Below, piece after piece: positions 1 to 8,515 of a DNA stretch of 64,000 nt. Origin of the DNA: an uncultured Collinsella sp. (GTDB taxonomy: Bacteria; Actinomycetota; Coriobacteriia; Coriobacteriales; Coriobacteriaceae); contig UQLD01000002.1 of the NCBI GenBank assembly GCA_900541855.1, positions 1 through 64,000 on the forward strand, written 5' to 3'. The translations under genes and the position numbers were made by a program. Position 1 is the first letter of the stretch; each line of letters opens with the position of its first letter. The notes below the pieces were generated by a model, which searched no databases, was not told the DNA's origin, and worked only from the letters and a program-made list of their open reading frames with translations.

Positions 1-58
1 GTCGCGCCCTTGAAGTTGAACGTCAGATTGTCCAAATGCGGCCCGCGCAGCGTCGGCC

Positions 59-87
59 GGTTACGGCGTTTGGAAAACGCCGTAACC
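59..87. terminator. 13-bp perfect hairpin at the queA stop codon
   Basis: Arms 59-71 and 75-87 are exact reverse complements around a 3-nt loop, and the right arm touches the queA stop codon. No clear T-run follows on the minus strand, so it may be an RNA-stabilising hairpin or a weak terminator. The bases to its left (1-58) show no gene that I can assign. Confidence 0.45.
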
Positions 88-1304
88 TACTGAATGAGCA
101 TCGCGTCGCCAAAGCTGAAGAAGCGGTAGCGCTCCTCGATGGCGGCGGCGTAGGCATCCATGATCTGGTCGCGGGTGGCAAGCGCGCTCACGAGCATCAT
201 GAGCGTGGAGCGCGGCACGTGGAAGTTCGTGATCAACGCGTCGACCACGTGATAGGTCGAGCCGGGCATGAGGTAGAGCTGCGTTGTCGCGTTCTCGCGC
301 ACCACGATGTCGCCGCGGCCGAGCGTGTCGGCCCCGTCCTCGCGGCCTTCAAAATAGCGCGCCGTCACGGCCGGATCGGACACCGGCGCGTCCGTGTCAA
401 ACGCGCTCTCGAGCGAGCGCACCGCGGTAGTGCCGACGGCGATCACACGATGACCCTCGGCCTTGGCCTTATGCACGGCGTCGACAACCTCCTGCGACAC
501 GTGGTAGCGCTCGGTGTGCATGACGTGCTGCGTGGGGTCGTCCTCCTCCACCAAGCGGAAGGTATCGATGCCCACCTCGAGCTCGACGGCGGCAAACTTG
601 GCACCCTTGGCCTCGATAGCGGCCATGAGCTCAGGAGTAAAATGCAGGCCCGCCGTGGGAGCGGCAGCCGAGTGCTCCTCCTTCATGGCGTACACGGTCT
701 GATATTTCTCGGGATCGCCCTCGTAATCGGTAATGTAGGGCGGCAGCGGCACGTGACCGGCAGCATGGATGGCCTCGTCAAGCGTGCGCGGCTCGCCGGC
801 GGCATTGCAACCGGCCGGCTCAAAACGCACCAGGCGGCCGCCGCGACTATCGGTGACAAAGTCGACGACCTCGGCCGTCAGCACCACGGGAGCCCCCTCG
901 GGCGCATGAGCGCCACCGGCGCGATACTCAATCTGAGCACCGGGCTTCAGGCGCTTACCCGGCTTGACCAAGCACTCCCAAACATGGCCCAGCGGGTCAA
1001 CATCCTCGCGGCGCTTGAGCAGCAACGTCTCGACCACGCCGCCCGAGCCCGTCTTGCGACCGATAAGACGGGCCGGCATCACGCGCGTCTGGTTGATGAC
1101 GAGCACGTCGCCCGGCTCGATATAGTCGATGATGTCACGGAAGATGCGGTGCTCGACGGTGCCGCCATGCCCTAACGGCGTTCCTGTCTCGGAGCCTTTG
1201 CGATCAACCACCAGCAGGCGGCAGGAGTCGCGCGGCTCGGCAGGCGCCTGGGCGATGAGCTCTTCGGGCAGGTTATAGTCAAAATCATCGGTACGCATAG
1301 ACAC
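87..1304 (-). CDS. queA: S-adenosylmethionine:tRNA ribosyltransferase-isomerase QueA
   Basis: QueA transfers and isomerises the ribosyl part of SAM onto preQ1 at tRNA position 34, giving epoxyqueuosine. The 405-residue protein starts with the family's DFDYNLPEELIAQ segment, contains NQTRVMPARLIG near residue 70 and PTAGLHFTPELM near 215, and ends FFSFGDAMLIQ as QueA proteins do. A GTG at 1304 lies 8 nt after AAGGAG; an ATG two codons later is an alternative start with poorer spacing. It follows queH, which acts on its product, on the same strand after 64 bp, so the two are probably co-transcribed. Confidence 0.95.
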   Translation of the reverse strand: MSMRTDDFDYNLPEELIAQAPAEPRDSCRLLVVDRKGSETGTPLGHGGTVEHRIFRDIIDYIEPGDVLVINQTRVMPARLIGRKTGSGGVVETLLLKRREDVDPLGHVWECLVKPGKRLKPGAQIEYRAGGAHAPEGAPVVLTAEVVDFVTDSRGGRLVRFEPAGCNAAGEPRTLDEAIHAAGHVPLPPYITDYEGDPEKYQTVYAMKEEHSAAAPTAGLHFTPELMAAIEAKGAKFAAVELEVGIDTFRLVEEDDPTQHVMHTERYHVSQEVVDAVHKAKAEGHRVIAVGTTAVRSLESAFDTDAPVSDPAVTARYFEGREDGADTLGRGDIVVRENATTQLYLMPGSTYHVVDALITNFHVPRSTLMMLVSALATRDQIMDAYAAAIEERYRFFSFGDAMLIQ

Positions 1305-1368
1305 GTCGGATTCTCCTTATATAGCTAAAGTCCGCTCTACATCCTAGCAGGCTGACGTCCCAAGTGAA

Positions 1369-1944
1369 CTACTTTTTGGCGGCTTTGCGCTCGTCGCGGA
1401 TGCGGGCGCGGTCCATGGCCGCCTCGACGGCCGAGAAACGGCAGCCGCAGTAGTTCTGCCGATACATGCCCAGCTCGCGCGAACGACGTGTCGCCTCGGG
1501 GTAATACGTGCGAAAATCGCGAATCACCGGAGTGAGACCGCGGGCAGCAGCCAGACGCTCCAACACATCATTGCAGGTTTCGAACAACTGGTACGGCGAG
1601 ACGGCGAGCGTCGTGCCCACAAACTCAAACCCGCGCTCCTGGGCCACACGGCACGCCTCGGCCAGACGCAGGGCATAGCATGAGCGACAGCGACGGGCTC
1701 GATCGGCGCCCAGCGGGGCCACGCCGGCCTCCCAGCGCTCCCGGTCCTCCCCCGCCTCGATAAGCTCGATGTCGCCATCGGCACACCACCGGCGCAGCTC
1801 GTCCAAACGCCGCTGCCATTCATCGTGCGGCTGAATATTGGGGTTTGTCCAGCAGATTGTGGGCTCAAACCCTTCCTCGCGCAGCAGGCGGACCGGCTCA
1901 AGAGAGCACGGCGCACAGCACGCATGCAGCAACAACGGCTTCAT
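1369..1944 (-). CDS. queH: Epoxyqueuosine reductase QueH
   Basis: QueH reduces epoxyqueuosine in tRNA to queuosine, the step after QueA. It is the non-orthologous alternative to the cobalamin-dependent QueG. The protein of about 191 residues opens with MKPLLLHACCAPC, the paired N-terminal cysteines typical of the family. It also has CRSCYALRL in the middle and YCGC near the C-terminus, matching the cysteines proposed to bind an Fe-S cluster and a second metal. The start at 1944 is chosen because GAGGAG at 1951-1956 gives 6-nt spacing; an ATG at 1950 would have none. That RBS overlaps the stop codon of the upstream DUF3267 gene, suggesting translational coupling. Confidence 0.93.
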   Translation of the reverse strand: MKPLLLHACCAPCSLEPVRLLREEGFEPTICWTNPNIQPHDEWQRRLDELRRWCADGDIELIEAGEDRERWEAGVAPLGADRARRCRSCYALRLAEACRVAQERGFEFVGTTLAVSPYQLFETCNDVLERLAAARGLTPVIRDFRTYYPEATRRSRELGMYRQNYCGCRFSAVEAAMDRARIRDERKAAKK

Positions 1945-1954
1945 CGACATCTCC

Positions 1955-2521
1955 TCACCCGAAAAAGCGCACGCCAAAGGACGTATCCTCGCAGGCGACA
2001 ATGCGGCGGTCGCGCAAAATGGTCCGCACGTAATACCAGTCGCCCACACAGCCCGACAAATGCAAGCCGGCCGCCAGGTAGCACAGCAGCGGATAGCCCG
2101 AAAACGCAAACCCCAGGGCAAGCGCCGCCGTCACAACAACCGTCGGCGCCAGGCAAACCGCCATGTACCGCCGGCGCGAATACACAACGCCCTCGGCGCA
2201 GGCATAGATCATCGCCGTCTCGCGATTCGCCCCAAAGGTCACCTTCGCGCCCGCAGGCGCCAGCAGCTTAAAAAACACACCGTGCACCAGCTCGTGCACG
2301 GCGAACGACGCCATTGAGATCGCAGCCAAGCCGACTATCCAGCCCACGACAGCCATCCAGCCGCCCGCGTCAGCCGCATCCAAGTCTGCAGGCCCACCCA
2401 GCAACATAAACACCGGCACCAAGCACACGGCAAACACGCCGACTACGACCATCCCCCACACAAAGCAAGCGTGCAGAAAATCCTCGTCTTCAAACGCATG
2501 TATGTTGGAAATCTCATTCAT
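1955..2521 (-). CDS. DUF3267 family zincin-like membrane protein
   Basis: This is a 188-residue integral membrane protein with about four hydrophobic segments (roughly residues 15-38, 50-72, 112-130 and 135-155). Between the second and third lies FAVHELVHGVFFKLL, an HExxH motif typical of zinc metallopeptidases and characteristic of the DUF3267 group. The substrate is unknown. It is the first gene of a minus-strand run with queH and queA, with its stop embedded in the queH RBS. Nothing suggests a role in queuosine synthesis, so the association may be positional. Family assignment is fairly secure; proteolytic activity is inferred from the motif only. Confidence 0.8.
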   Translation of the reverse strand: MNEISNIHAFEDEDFLHACFVWGMVVVGVFAVCLVPVFMLLGGPADLDAADAGGWMAVVGWIVGLAAISMASFAVHELVHGVFFKLLAPAGAKVTFGANRETAMIYACAEGVVYSRRRYMAVCLAPTVVVTAALALGFAFSGYPLLCYLAAGLHLSGCVGDWYYVRTILRDRRIVACEDTSFGVRFFG

Positions 2522-2563
2522 AGCATCTTAGGATAGCGCCCCTGCCACGTACCCGTCCGCATG

Positions 2564-2572
2564 TGCGATAAT
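2564..2572 (+). promoter_or_regulatory. Extended -10 promoter upstream of the MetRS-like gene
   Basis: TGCGATAAT is an extended -10 element (TGN then GATAAT) about 80 bp before the ATG at 2654. The longer string TGTGCGATAAT recurs exactly on the minus strand in front of the DegV gene (8544-8554), which supports its being a promoter. No good -35 box is visible. Confidence 0.4.
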
Positions 2573-2653
2573 GTCGAACGATATGCACGAATTGACCACC
2601 GCGTCGCCAGGCCTTGCGCCCGGCCGCGCTCTCACCATATGCGAAGGAGTCCC

Positions 2654-4804
2654 ATGGCATCCAAATACTCCATGAACGACCGTCCCAGCTGGCCTCGCCG
2701 CGCCATCGTTACCGCCGGCGAGCCCTACGGCAACAAGGGCCTTCACTTTGGCCACGTCGGCGGCGTCTTTGTCCCTGCCGACTTCTTCGCCCGCTTCCTG
2801 CGCGACCGTCTGGGCCGCGAGAACGTCATCTTCACCTCGGGCACCGACTGCTACGGCTCGCCCATCATGGAGAGCTACCGCAAGCTCAAGGAGAACGAGG
2901 GCTACGACAAGTCCATTAACGAGTACGTCGAGTCCAATCACTCCCGCCAGGCCGCGACCCTCAACAACTACAACATCAGCTGCGATATCTACGGCGGCTC
3001 GGGCCTTGAGCCGGCTGCGCAGATTCACAACGAAGTGACCGCCGAGATTATCGAGCGCCTGCATGAGCAGGGCACCATCTCCAAGCGCTCCACGCTGCAG
3101 TTCTACGACGCCAAGGCCGGCACGTTCCTCAACGGCCGCCAAGTGATCGGCCGCTGCCCCATCCAGGGCTGCAAGTCCGAGAAGGCTTATGCCGACGAGT
3201 GCGACCTGGGTCACCAGTTTGAGCCCGAGGAGCTCATCGCACCCAAGAGCCAGCTCACCGGCGAGGTGCCCGAGCTGCGCCCGGTCGACAACCTCTACTT
3301 CGACCTGCCGGCCTACCTCGACTTTATGAAGACCTACACCGCCAAGCTCGCCCAGAACCCGCAGGTTCGTTCCGTGGTCTCCAAGACCATGGAGGAGTGG
3401 CTGCTGCCGGCCCAGCTCTATATCCAAAACAAGTTCCGCGAGGCCTTCGATGCCGTCGAGGACCAGCTGCCCGAGCACACCGTGCTGGAGCCCGAGGGAA
3501 ACAAGAGCAGCTTTACCGTCACCTTCCCCAGCTGGAAGGAGCGCGACGACGCCCATGCGGTGCTCGCCAACGGCGGCGTGCGCTTCCGCAGCGGCAAAGC
3601 GCTCGTGCCTTTCCGCATCACCGGCAACATCGACTGGGGCGTTCCGGTGCCCCAGGTCGACGGCGTTTCCGACGTCACCTGCTGGTGCTGGCCAGAGAGC
3701 CTGTGGGCGCCCATCAGCTATACGCGTACCGTGCTCGCGCGCGATGCCAAGGCCGCCGGCGTGACCGAGGGCGTCGCCGCCCAGGATGCCGCCCTCATGG
3801 GCGAGCCCGCTGCCGACTCCACACAGGTGCCCGCGCCCACCTACCAGCACAGCTCGCTCGACTGGCGCGACTGGTGGTGCTCGGACGACGCACAGATCTA
3901 CCAGTTTATCGGTCAGGACAACATCTACTTCTACTGCATCGCGCAGACCGCCATGTGGGAGGCCCTGGGCTGGGACCTCACGCAGAGCACCGTCAGCGCC
4001 TGCTACCACCTGCTCTACATGGGCAAAAAGGCCAGCTCGTCCTCGCAGACGCCTCCCCCGCCGGCAGACGACCTACTCAACCACTACACCTGCGAGCAGA
4101 TGCGCGCGCACTGGCTGTCGCTCGGCCTGTCCGAAAAGCCGGTGAGCTTTAGCCCCAAGGCATACGACACGCGTGTGACCGGCAAGGACAAGGACGGCAA
4201 CGAGGTGCGCGCCTGCGACGACAAGCGCGTTATCGATCCGGCCCTTAAGGAGAGCGCCCTTTTGACCGGCGTATTCAACCGTCTGGCCCGCAGCTGCTTC
4301 TACGGCGTCGCCGTCAAGGAAGGCGACGAGAGCCCCTATCGCAACGGCTGCATCCCCGCCGGTGCCGCCTCTGCCGCCGTGGTCGAGGCTGCCGAGCAGG
4401 CAGCTCTTGCCTTTGAGCAGGCCATGTACAAGTTCGAGACGCACCGCGCGCTTGCCGTGTGCGACGACTACCTGCGCGCCGCCAACAAGCGCTGGAGCGA
4501 CGCCTCCAAGGCCGCCAACAAGCTCGAGGGCGACGAAGCAAACGCAGCGATGACGCAGGCCCTGGTTGATGCCTTTACCGAGCTGCGCGTGGCGACCGTC
4601 CTGATGCACGGTATCGTCCCGGCCGGCTGCGAACTCATCTGCGAGTACTTCGACGTCGATCCGGTCGCCTTCTTTAGCTGGGATAACATCTTTGCCTCCA
4701 CGGACGAGTTCGTAGAGAGCCTGGGCGAGAAGCCCGGCGACCACCGCGTGAAGCCGCTGCCCCCGCGCTTCGACTTCTTCAGCAAGCACGAGAGCCAGTA
4801 CTAA
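2654..4804 (+). CDS. Methionyl-tRNA synthetase-like class I tRNA ligase
   Basis: This class I synthetase should charge tRNA-Met with methionine. The 716-residue protein has the N-terminal signature GEPYGNKGLHFGHVGG, whose HFGH corresponds to HIGH. It has a MetRS-type connective peptide with a partial zinc knuckle (CPIQGC, AYADEC) followed by ELIAPKSQLTG, matching the usual ELI-PKS region. The KMSKS loop is not canonical: LYMGKKASSSSQ stands in its place. No C-terminal Trbp111-like tRNA-binding domain is seen. The start at 2654 follows AAGGAG with 4-nt spacing; upstream in-frame codons lack an RBS. It may be a divergent MetRS lineage or a second copy; whether a standard metG exists elsewhere cannot be seen here. 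Confidence 0.82.
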   Translation: MASKYSMNDRPSWPRRAIVTAGEPYGNKGLHFGHVGGVFVPADFFARFLRDRLGRENVIFTSGTDCYGSPIMESYRKLKENEGYDKSINEYVESNHSRQAATLNNYNISCDIYGGSGLEPAAQIHNEVTAEIIERLHEQGTISKRSTLQFYDAKAGTFLNGRQVIGRCPIQGCKSEKAYADECDLGHQFEPEELIAPKSQLTGEVPELRPVDNLYFDLPAYLDFMKTYTAKLAQNPQVRSVVSKTMEEWLLPAQLYIQNKFREAFDAVEDQLPEHTVLEPEGNKSSFTVTFPSWKERDDAHAVLANGGVRFRSGKALVPFRITGNIDWGVPVPQVDGVSDVTCWCWPESLWAPISYTRTVLARDAKAAGVTEGVAAQDAALMGEPAADSTQVPAPTYQHSSLDWRDWWCSDDAQIYQFIGQDNIYFYCIAQTAMWEALGWDLTQSTVSACYHLLYMGKKASSSSQTPPPPADDLLNHYTCEQMRAHWLSLGLSEKPVSFSPKAYDTRVTGKDKDGNEVRACDDKRVIDPALKESALLTGVFNRLARSCFYGVAVKEGDESPYRNGCIPAGAASAAVVEAAEQAALAFEQAMYKFETHRALAVCDDYLRAANKRWSDASKAANKLEGDEANAAMTQALVDAFTELRVATVLMHGIVPAGCELICEYFDVDPVAFFSWDNIFASTDEFVESLGEKPGDHRVKPLPPRFDFFSKHESQY

Positions 4805-4821
4805 AGCACGCTAGTAGCAAC

Positions 4822-4942
4822 GCGCCCGGGAATGATTATTCTGGGACGGGGATTAAAAAATCATTCCCGGGCGCCACAGTACAGTCTTTTTGTGACGGGA
4901 GTCATGGAATGATTATTTAATCCCCGTCCCAGAATAATCATT
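4822..4942. repeat. Nested palindromic intergenic repeat
   Basis: A unit of about 39 bp (4829-4867) with inverted ends (GGAATGAT and ATCATTCC) reappears in inverted orientation at 4906-4942; 4831-4855 and 4918-4942 are exact 25-nt reverse complements. The first unit also sits in its own 16-bp hairpin, 4822-4837 with 4859-4874. The spacer contains AGTCTTTTTG, seen in other repeats of this window. It ends just before the RBS of the next gene. Confidence 0.75.
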
Positions 4943-4961
4943 TAGGTGGAAGGAAAGACGG

Positions 4962-6065
4962 ATGTCCAAGCAGCGTCGTCGTAAGCAGAAAAAGCAGGTT
5001 AAGCCCGAGCTCAAGCTCAGGCAGTTTGCCGCTACCGAGCTTTCCGACCAGCTTGCCGCCCTTCCCTGCGCCGCCGACCTGCCGCGCTTTATGGTCGACA
5101 CGGTCGCCGGCGCCTATGCGCCCGCCGATGCCGAGCTCATGATCGAGGGCTTCGGCGCCGCGGCCACACGCCCGGTCACGCTGCGCGCCAACACGCTCAA
5201 GGCGACCGCCGAGGACATCGCTGCGGCGCTCGGTGCCGCCGGCATCGCCCACAACCCCGTCGCTTGGTATCCGGACGCCTTTATCCTGCCCGAGGCCCAG
5301 GTTTCCGACCTATGGGACCTCGACATCTACCGCGACGGCAAGATCTACCTACAGAGCCTGTCGTCCATGATGCCGCCTTTGGTGTTGGGCGCCCAGGCAG
5401 GCGAGGACATCCTGGACATGTGCGCAGCCCCTGGCGGCAAGACGACGCAGATCGCCGCCCTCACCCAGGGCCAGGCACACCTCACGGCCTGCGAGATGAG
5501 CATTCCCCGCGCCGAAAAGCTTGAGTCCAACCTCCACCGCCAAGGTGCCAAAAACGTGCCCGTCATGCGCATCGACGCACGCGAGCTCGACGAGTTCTTC
5601 CGCTTTGACCGCATCCTGCTCGACGCTCCCTGCACCGGCACGGGCACCGTCATCAGTGGCAACGAGAAAAGCCTGCGCGGCCTCACCGAGCAGCTGCTCG
5701 TCAAGTGCGCCCGCTCGCAGCGCGCGCTTCTGGACCGCGCCATGGGAGCCCTCAAACCGGGCGGCACGCTCGTCTATTCCACCTGTTCGATCATGCCGCA
5801 GGAAAACGAGGACGCCCTGCAAGAGGCCCTCGACAAGCACATGGATTGCGAGCTTATCCCCCTCGACGGCACACCGAGCGAAAGTGAAGCGCGTCGCGCC
5901 CAGGATGCCGGCGAGGAGCCGCATATCGAGTGCAACGCCCTCACCGAGGCCATCGCCGCCGGCCATGTCTCGGCCATCGCCAACGGTATGCCCGGCACGC
6001 TGACCATTCCGCCTAGCCGCGATTTTGAGGGCTTCTACATTGCCCTGATCCGAAAACGCAGCTAG
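4962..6065 (+). CDS. RsmB/NOP (Sun) family rRNA/tRNA cytosine-5 methyltransferase
   Basis: This SAM-dependent enzyme methylates C5 of a cytosine in rRNA or tRNA. The 367-residue protein has a Lys/Arg-rich N-terminus, the SAM-binding motif DMCAAPGGKTTQIA (about residue 150), and the two family cysteines: DAPCTGTGT (about 223) for product release and YSTCSIMPQENE (about 270) as the nucleophile. The length fits the NOL1/NOP2/Sun family, but it lacks an obvious NusB-like domain (as in RsmB) and the long RsmF C-terminus, so the target base cannot be named. The ATG at 4962 follows GGTGGAAGGAAA, immediately after the palindromic repeat. Confidence 0.9.
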   Translation: MSKQRRRKQKKQVKPELKLRQFAATELSDQLAALPCAADLPRFMVDTVAGAYAPADAELMIEGFGAAATRPVTLRANTLKATAEDIAAALGAAGIAHNPVAWYPDAFILPEAQVSDLWDLDIYRDGKIYLQSLSSMMPPLVLGAQAGEDILDMCAAPGGKTTQIAALTQGQAHLTACEMSIPRAEKLESNLHRQGAKNVPVMRIDARELDEFFRFDRILLDAPCTGTGTVISGNEKSLRGLTEQLLVKCARSQRALLDRAMGALKPGGTLVYSTCSIMPQENEDALQEALDKHMDCELIPLDGTPSESEARRAQDAGEEPHIECNALTEAIAAGHVSAIANGMPGTLTIPPSRDFEGFYIALIRKRS

Positions 6066-6089
6066 CGCACGGATCAAAAACTCAACAAG

Positions 6090-6260
6090 CTATCTCTGTG
6101 CGCGTTTGCCCTGCTGGTCGCGATGCTGTTTAAGCATCGCGCGCTCCTTGCGTTCGGCCCTTTTGCCCTTAATGGCCGTGACCACAAAGTAGATGACCGC
6201 GGCGGCAACGATTGCGCCCACGCACAGGCCAATCGAGCCAAACATTGCTGTCAATTCCAT
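6090..6260 (-). CDS. Small single-pass membrane protein, 56 residues
   Basis: A short reading frame codes for a 56-residue protein: residues 1-28 form one membrane segment (GLCVGAIVAAAVIYFVVTAI is its core) and the remainder is strongly basic (KGKRAERKER onward). The start ATG at 6258-6260 is preceded by GAGAGGTG about 7 nt upstream. The shape (one N-terminal helix and a Lys/Arg/Gln cytoplasmic tail) resembles small bacterial membrane peptides, but I recognise no family. It converges with the methyltransferase gene and lies divergent from the following TIM-barrel gene. Good RBS and hydrophobic pattern support its being real. Confidence 0.6.
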   Translation of the reverse strand: MELTAMFGSIGLCVGAIVAAAVIYFVVTAIKGKRAERKERAMLKQHRDQQGKRAQR

Positions 6261-6451
6261 ACCGCGTCACCTCTCTTTTAAACGGGACTTTCAAGATAGC
6301 ACCTCGATCCTCGCCACCACAGCTCCTTCACGTTCTCCCGCCCTTCGGTCTAACGGATGGTGCGGCGGGGAAAAATCAACTCGTCAAACGATTTAGCATT
6401 CGCAATTCCGGCTGCATCGCGCCGGCCACCATCGCATAGAATCGAGCCTCC

Positions 6452-7543
6452 ATGGATACCCTCAACGACCTAAACGAACGCGTCGACGCCTTTGTCGGCA
6501 CCAGCTCCTTCGACACGCCTGCCGCGGCAAACGACCAAGCTCCCATCGATGTACCCGCCGAGGTTCACGAGGACATCGTCGCCTCGGTCGATTTCTCCGA
6601 GGTCGAGCTCGCAGACGAGTTCACCGAGCCCCAGGTAGCCGTGACCCCCAACGGACTGCTCCCCATGGAGCCCCTGCCCATCGACGGACGTCTGCGCAAG
6701 GCTGCTCTTCGCATGCCCGACGAGATCGAGGAGGCCAGCGGCTTCACGCTCTTCGGCCGCCGCATCAAGTCGCTCATTTACACTACCGATGTCGCGGTTA
6801 TCCGCAACTCCAACGCCGATGCCGTTTTTGCGGTCTACCCTTTCACGCCGCAGCCCGCCATTACGCAAGCGCTGCTGACCGTCGCCGAGTGCCCGGTCTT
6901 TGTAGGCGTGGGCGGCGGAACTACGACCGGTAAGCGCTCCGTGCAGATGGCAGCCGTCTCCGAGATGCAGGGCGCGGCGGGCTGCGTGGTCAACTCCCCC
7001 GCTACTGCCGAGATGGTCGAGCACATCACCAACATCGCCGACATCCCCGTCATCGCCACGGTCGTACGTTGCGACGACGATGCGCATGCCAAAGTGCGCG
7101 CCGGAGCCAAGATTCTCAACATCGCCGCCGGCAAAAACACGCCCCAGGTCTTGCGTGAACTGCGCGAGCACTATCCCAACCTGCCGCTCATCGCGCCGGG
7201 CGGCAAGACGCCCGAGAGCATCCGTGAGACCATCGCCGCCGGCGCCAACGCCATCATCTGGACGCCGCCTTCGGCACAGCAGCTACAGACCGACATGATG
7301 CAGCGTTATCGCAAGATGAAGGAAGAAGCCACACCTGTCATCTCGCGCGACGATGTGCCCATTATCGACCAGGTCGCCGCCGCCGAGGTCAGCCAGGTCG
7401 AGAACATGAATCCCGATGTGCCGATTCCCGACGAAGTCATCGAGCGCGTCGCTTCGATCCACGAGCGCGTCGAGGAGCATCGCGCCAACCGCGGCCTCAA
7501 GCCGTCACTGCACGGCTTCTTCTTCCGCGGAAAGAAACGCTAA
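6452..7543 (+). CDS. TIM-barrel protein of KDPG-aldolase-like 'hydrolase' family, function unknown
   Basis: A 363-residue cytoplasmic protein with a central alpha/beta-barrel domain from about residue 95 to 290. Visible barrel strands include VAVIRNSNADAVFAVYPF, CPVFVGVGGG, AGCVVNSPA, IPVIATVV, GAKILNIAAG and LPLIAPGGK. The last, followed by ESIRETIAAGANAIIW, is a phosphate-binding-like loop as in KDPG aldolase or indole-glycerol phosphate-type barrels. Similar proteins in anaerobes are usually labelled only 'hydrolase' or aldolase-like, and no reaction is known to me. The N-terminal 80 residues are acidic and probably disordered, and the C-terminal 60 residues are helical and charged. RBS at the ATG is weak. 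Confidence 0.6.
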   Translation: MDTLNDLNERVDAFVGTSSFDTPAAANDQAPIDVPAEVHEDIVASVDFSEVELADEFTEPQVAVTPNGLLPMEPLPIDGRLRKAALRMPDEIEEASGFTLFGRRIKSLIYTTDVAVIRNSNADAVFAVYPFTPQPAITQALLTVAECPVFVGVGGGTTTGKRSVQMAAVSEMQGAAGCVVNSPATAEMVEHITNIADIPVIATVVRCDDDAHAKVRAGAKILNIAAGKNTPQVLRELREHYPNLPLIAPGGKTPESIRETIAAGANAIIWTPPSAQQLQTDMMQRYRKMKEEATPVISRDDVPIIDQVAAAEVSQVENMNPDVPIPDEVIERVASIHERVEEHRANRGLKPSLHGFFFRGKKR

Positions 7544-7555
7544 TCGTAACAGCAA

Positions 7556-7583
7556 GGCCCGCCCCACAAACGTGAGGCGGGCC
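7556..7583. terminator. Bidirectional terminator between converging genes
   Basis: Arms 7556-7567 and 7572-7583 (GGCCCGCC...GGCGGGCC) pair over 12 bp with one mismatch on the plus strand, which becomes a G-U pair on the minus strand. It lies between the converging TIM-barrel and DegV genes. Confidence 0.65.
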
Positions 7584-7624
7584 GTTATCGTTTGAGCAAT
7601 CATGCAGCGACGTGATGGGGCAAA

Positions 7625-8515
7625 TTAATCCACGCGCTTGTCGCCCATAAAGAAGAGCGCCACCGTACCAGGTCCGGTATGCGAGCCAATCAGAGTACCG
7701 ATGTCATTGATCTCAATCTTGCCTTTAAGCTGCGGAACCTGTTCCTCAATCAGCGCCGCAACTGCCTCGGCATCCTCGCGGCACGCCGAGTGCGACATGA
7801 TGCACTTACCCGAATAATCCGCACCGTCCTGCACGTGTGCCATCATGGTCTTGGCCATCTCGGAAATCGCGCGCTTCTTAGTGCGAATCTTCTCACGTGG
7901 CGACAGCTTGCCGTCGCAATCGACCGTCATAAGCGGGCAAATCTTAAGCGCCGTGCCGATGATCGCACTCGCAGCCGAAATGCGACCGCCTCGTAGATAG
8001 CTCGACAGATCGGTCGAGAAGAACCAGTGGTGCAGGTTGAGTTTGTGCTCCTCGATCCAGGCAGCCGTCTCGTCGAGTGAAGCCCCGCTATCGCGCACGT
8101 TGGCGGCATATTCCAGCAACAGGCCAAAGCCCGAAGACGCCGCCAGCGAATCGATGACGCGCACCTTGCCGCCCTGGGGATAGCGATCCGCGAGCATCTG
8201 CGCCGCAACGCAGGCCGATCCATACGTGCCCGAAATACCCGACGACAACGCCAGGTGCAGCACGTCTTTACCCTCGGCAACAAACGGCTCCCAAAACTCC
8301 TTGTACTCACCCACGCTCACCTGAGACGTCTTGGGCATGGCGCCCGCGGCAATCTGGGCAAAAAACTTGTCCGGCGTAATCGACTGATACAGATCGTCCG
8401 TATGGACAACATCGTCGATCTCGTAATGAAAACACACGACAGGGATATTGCGCGACGCAAAGAACTCACGGGTTCGGTCGGCGGCGGATTCACAGGTCAG
8501 GACAAAATCACTCAT
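7625..8515 (-). CDS. DegV family fatty-acid-binding protein
   Basis: DegV/FakB-type proteins bind a fatty acid and, in Firmicutes, present it to the kinase FakA. The roughly 296-residue protein has the typical opening (MSDFVLTCESAADR), the SQVSVGEYKEFW loop (TSqps region), LALSSGISGTYGSA, and the C-terminal IGSHTGPGTVALFF (normally iG.HtGPG) that closes the lipid pocket. RGGRIS in the middle is also diagnostic. The start at 8515 is chosen because AAGGAG precedes it with about 7-nt spacing. No fakA is nearby, so the partner is unknown. It has its own promoter on the minus strand. Confidence 0.9.
   Translation of the reverse strand: MSDFVLTCESAADRTREFFASRNIPVVCFHYEIDDVVHTDDLYQSITPDKFFAQIAAGAMPKTSQVSVGEYKEFWEPFVAEGKDVLHLALSSGISGTYGSACVAAQMLADRYPQGGKVRVIDSLAASSGFGLLLEYAANVRDSGASLDETAAWIEEHKLNLHHWFFSTDLSSYLRGGRISAASAIIGTALKICPLMTVDCDGKLSPREKIRTKKRAISEMAKTMMAHVQDGADYSGKCIMSHSACREDAEAVAALIEEQVPQLKGKIEINDIGTLIGSHTGPGTVALFFMGDKRVD

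Noticed and set aside
1..58. Possible partial gene at the left edge
   Set aside because: Open frames exist on both strands but they are too short to identify, so no gene is claimed.
36..1175. Plus-strand frame opposite queA
   Set aside because: Shadow frame; queA on the minus strand is beyond doubt.
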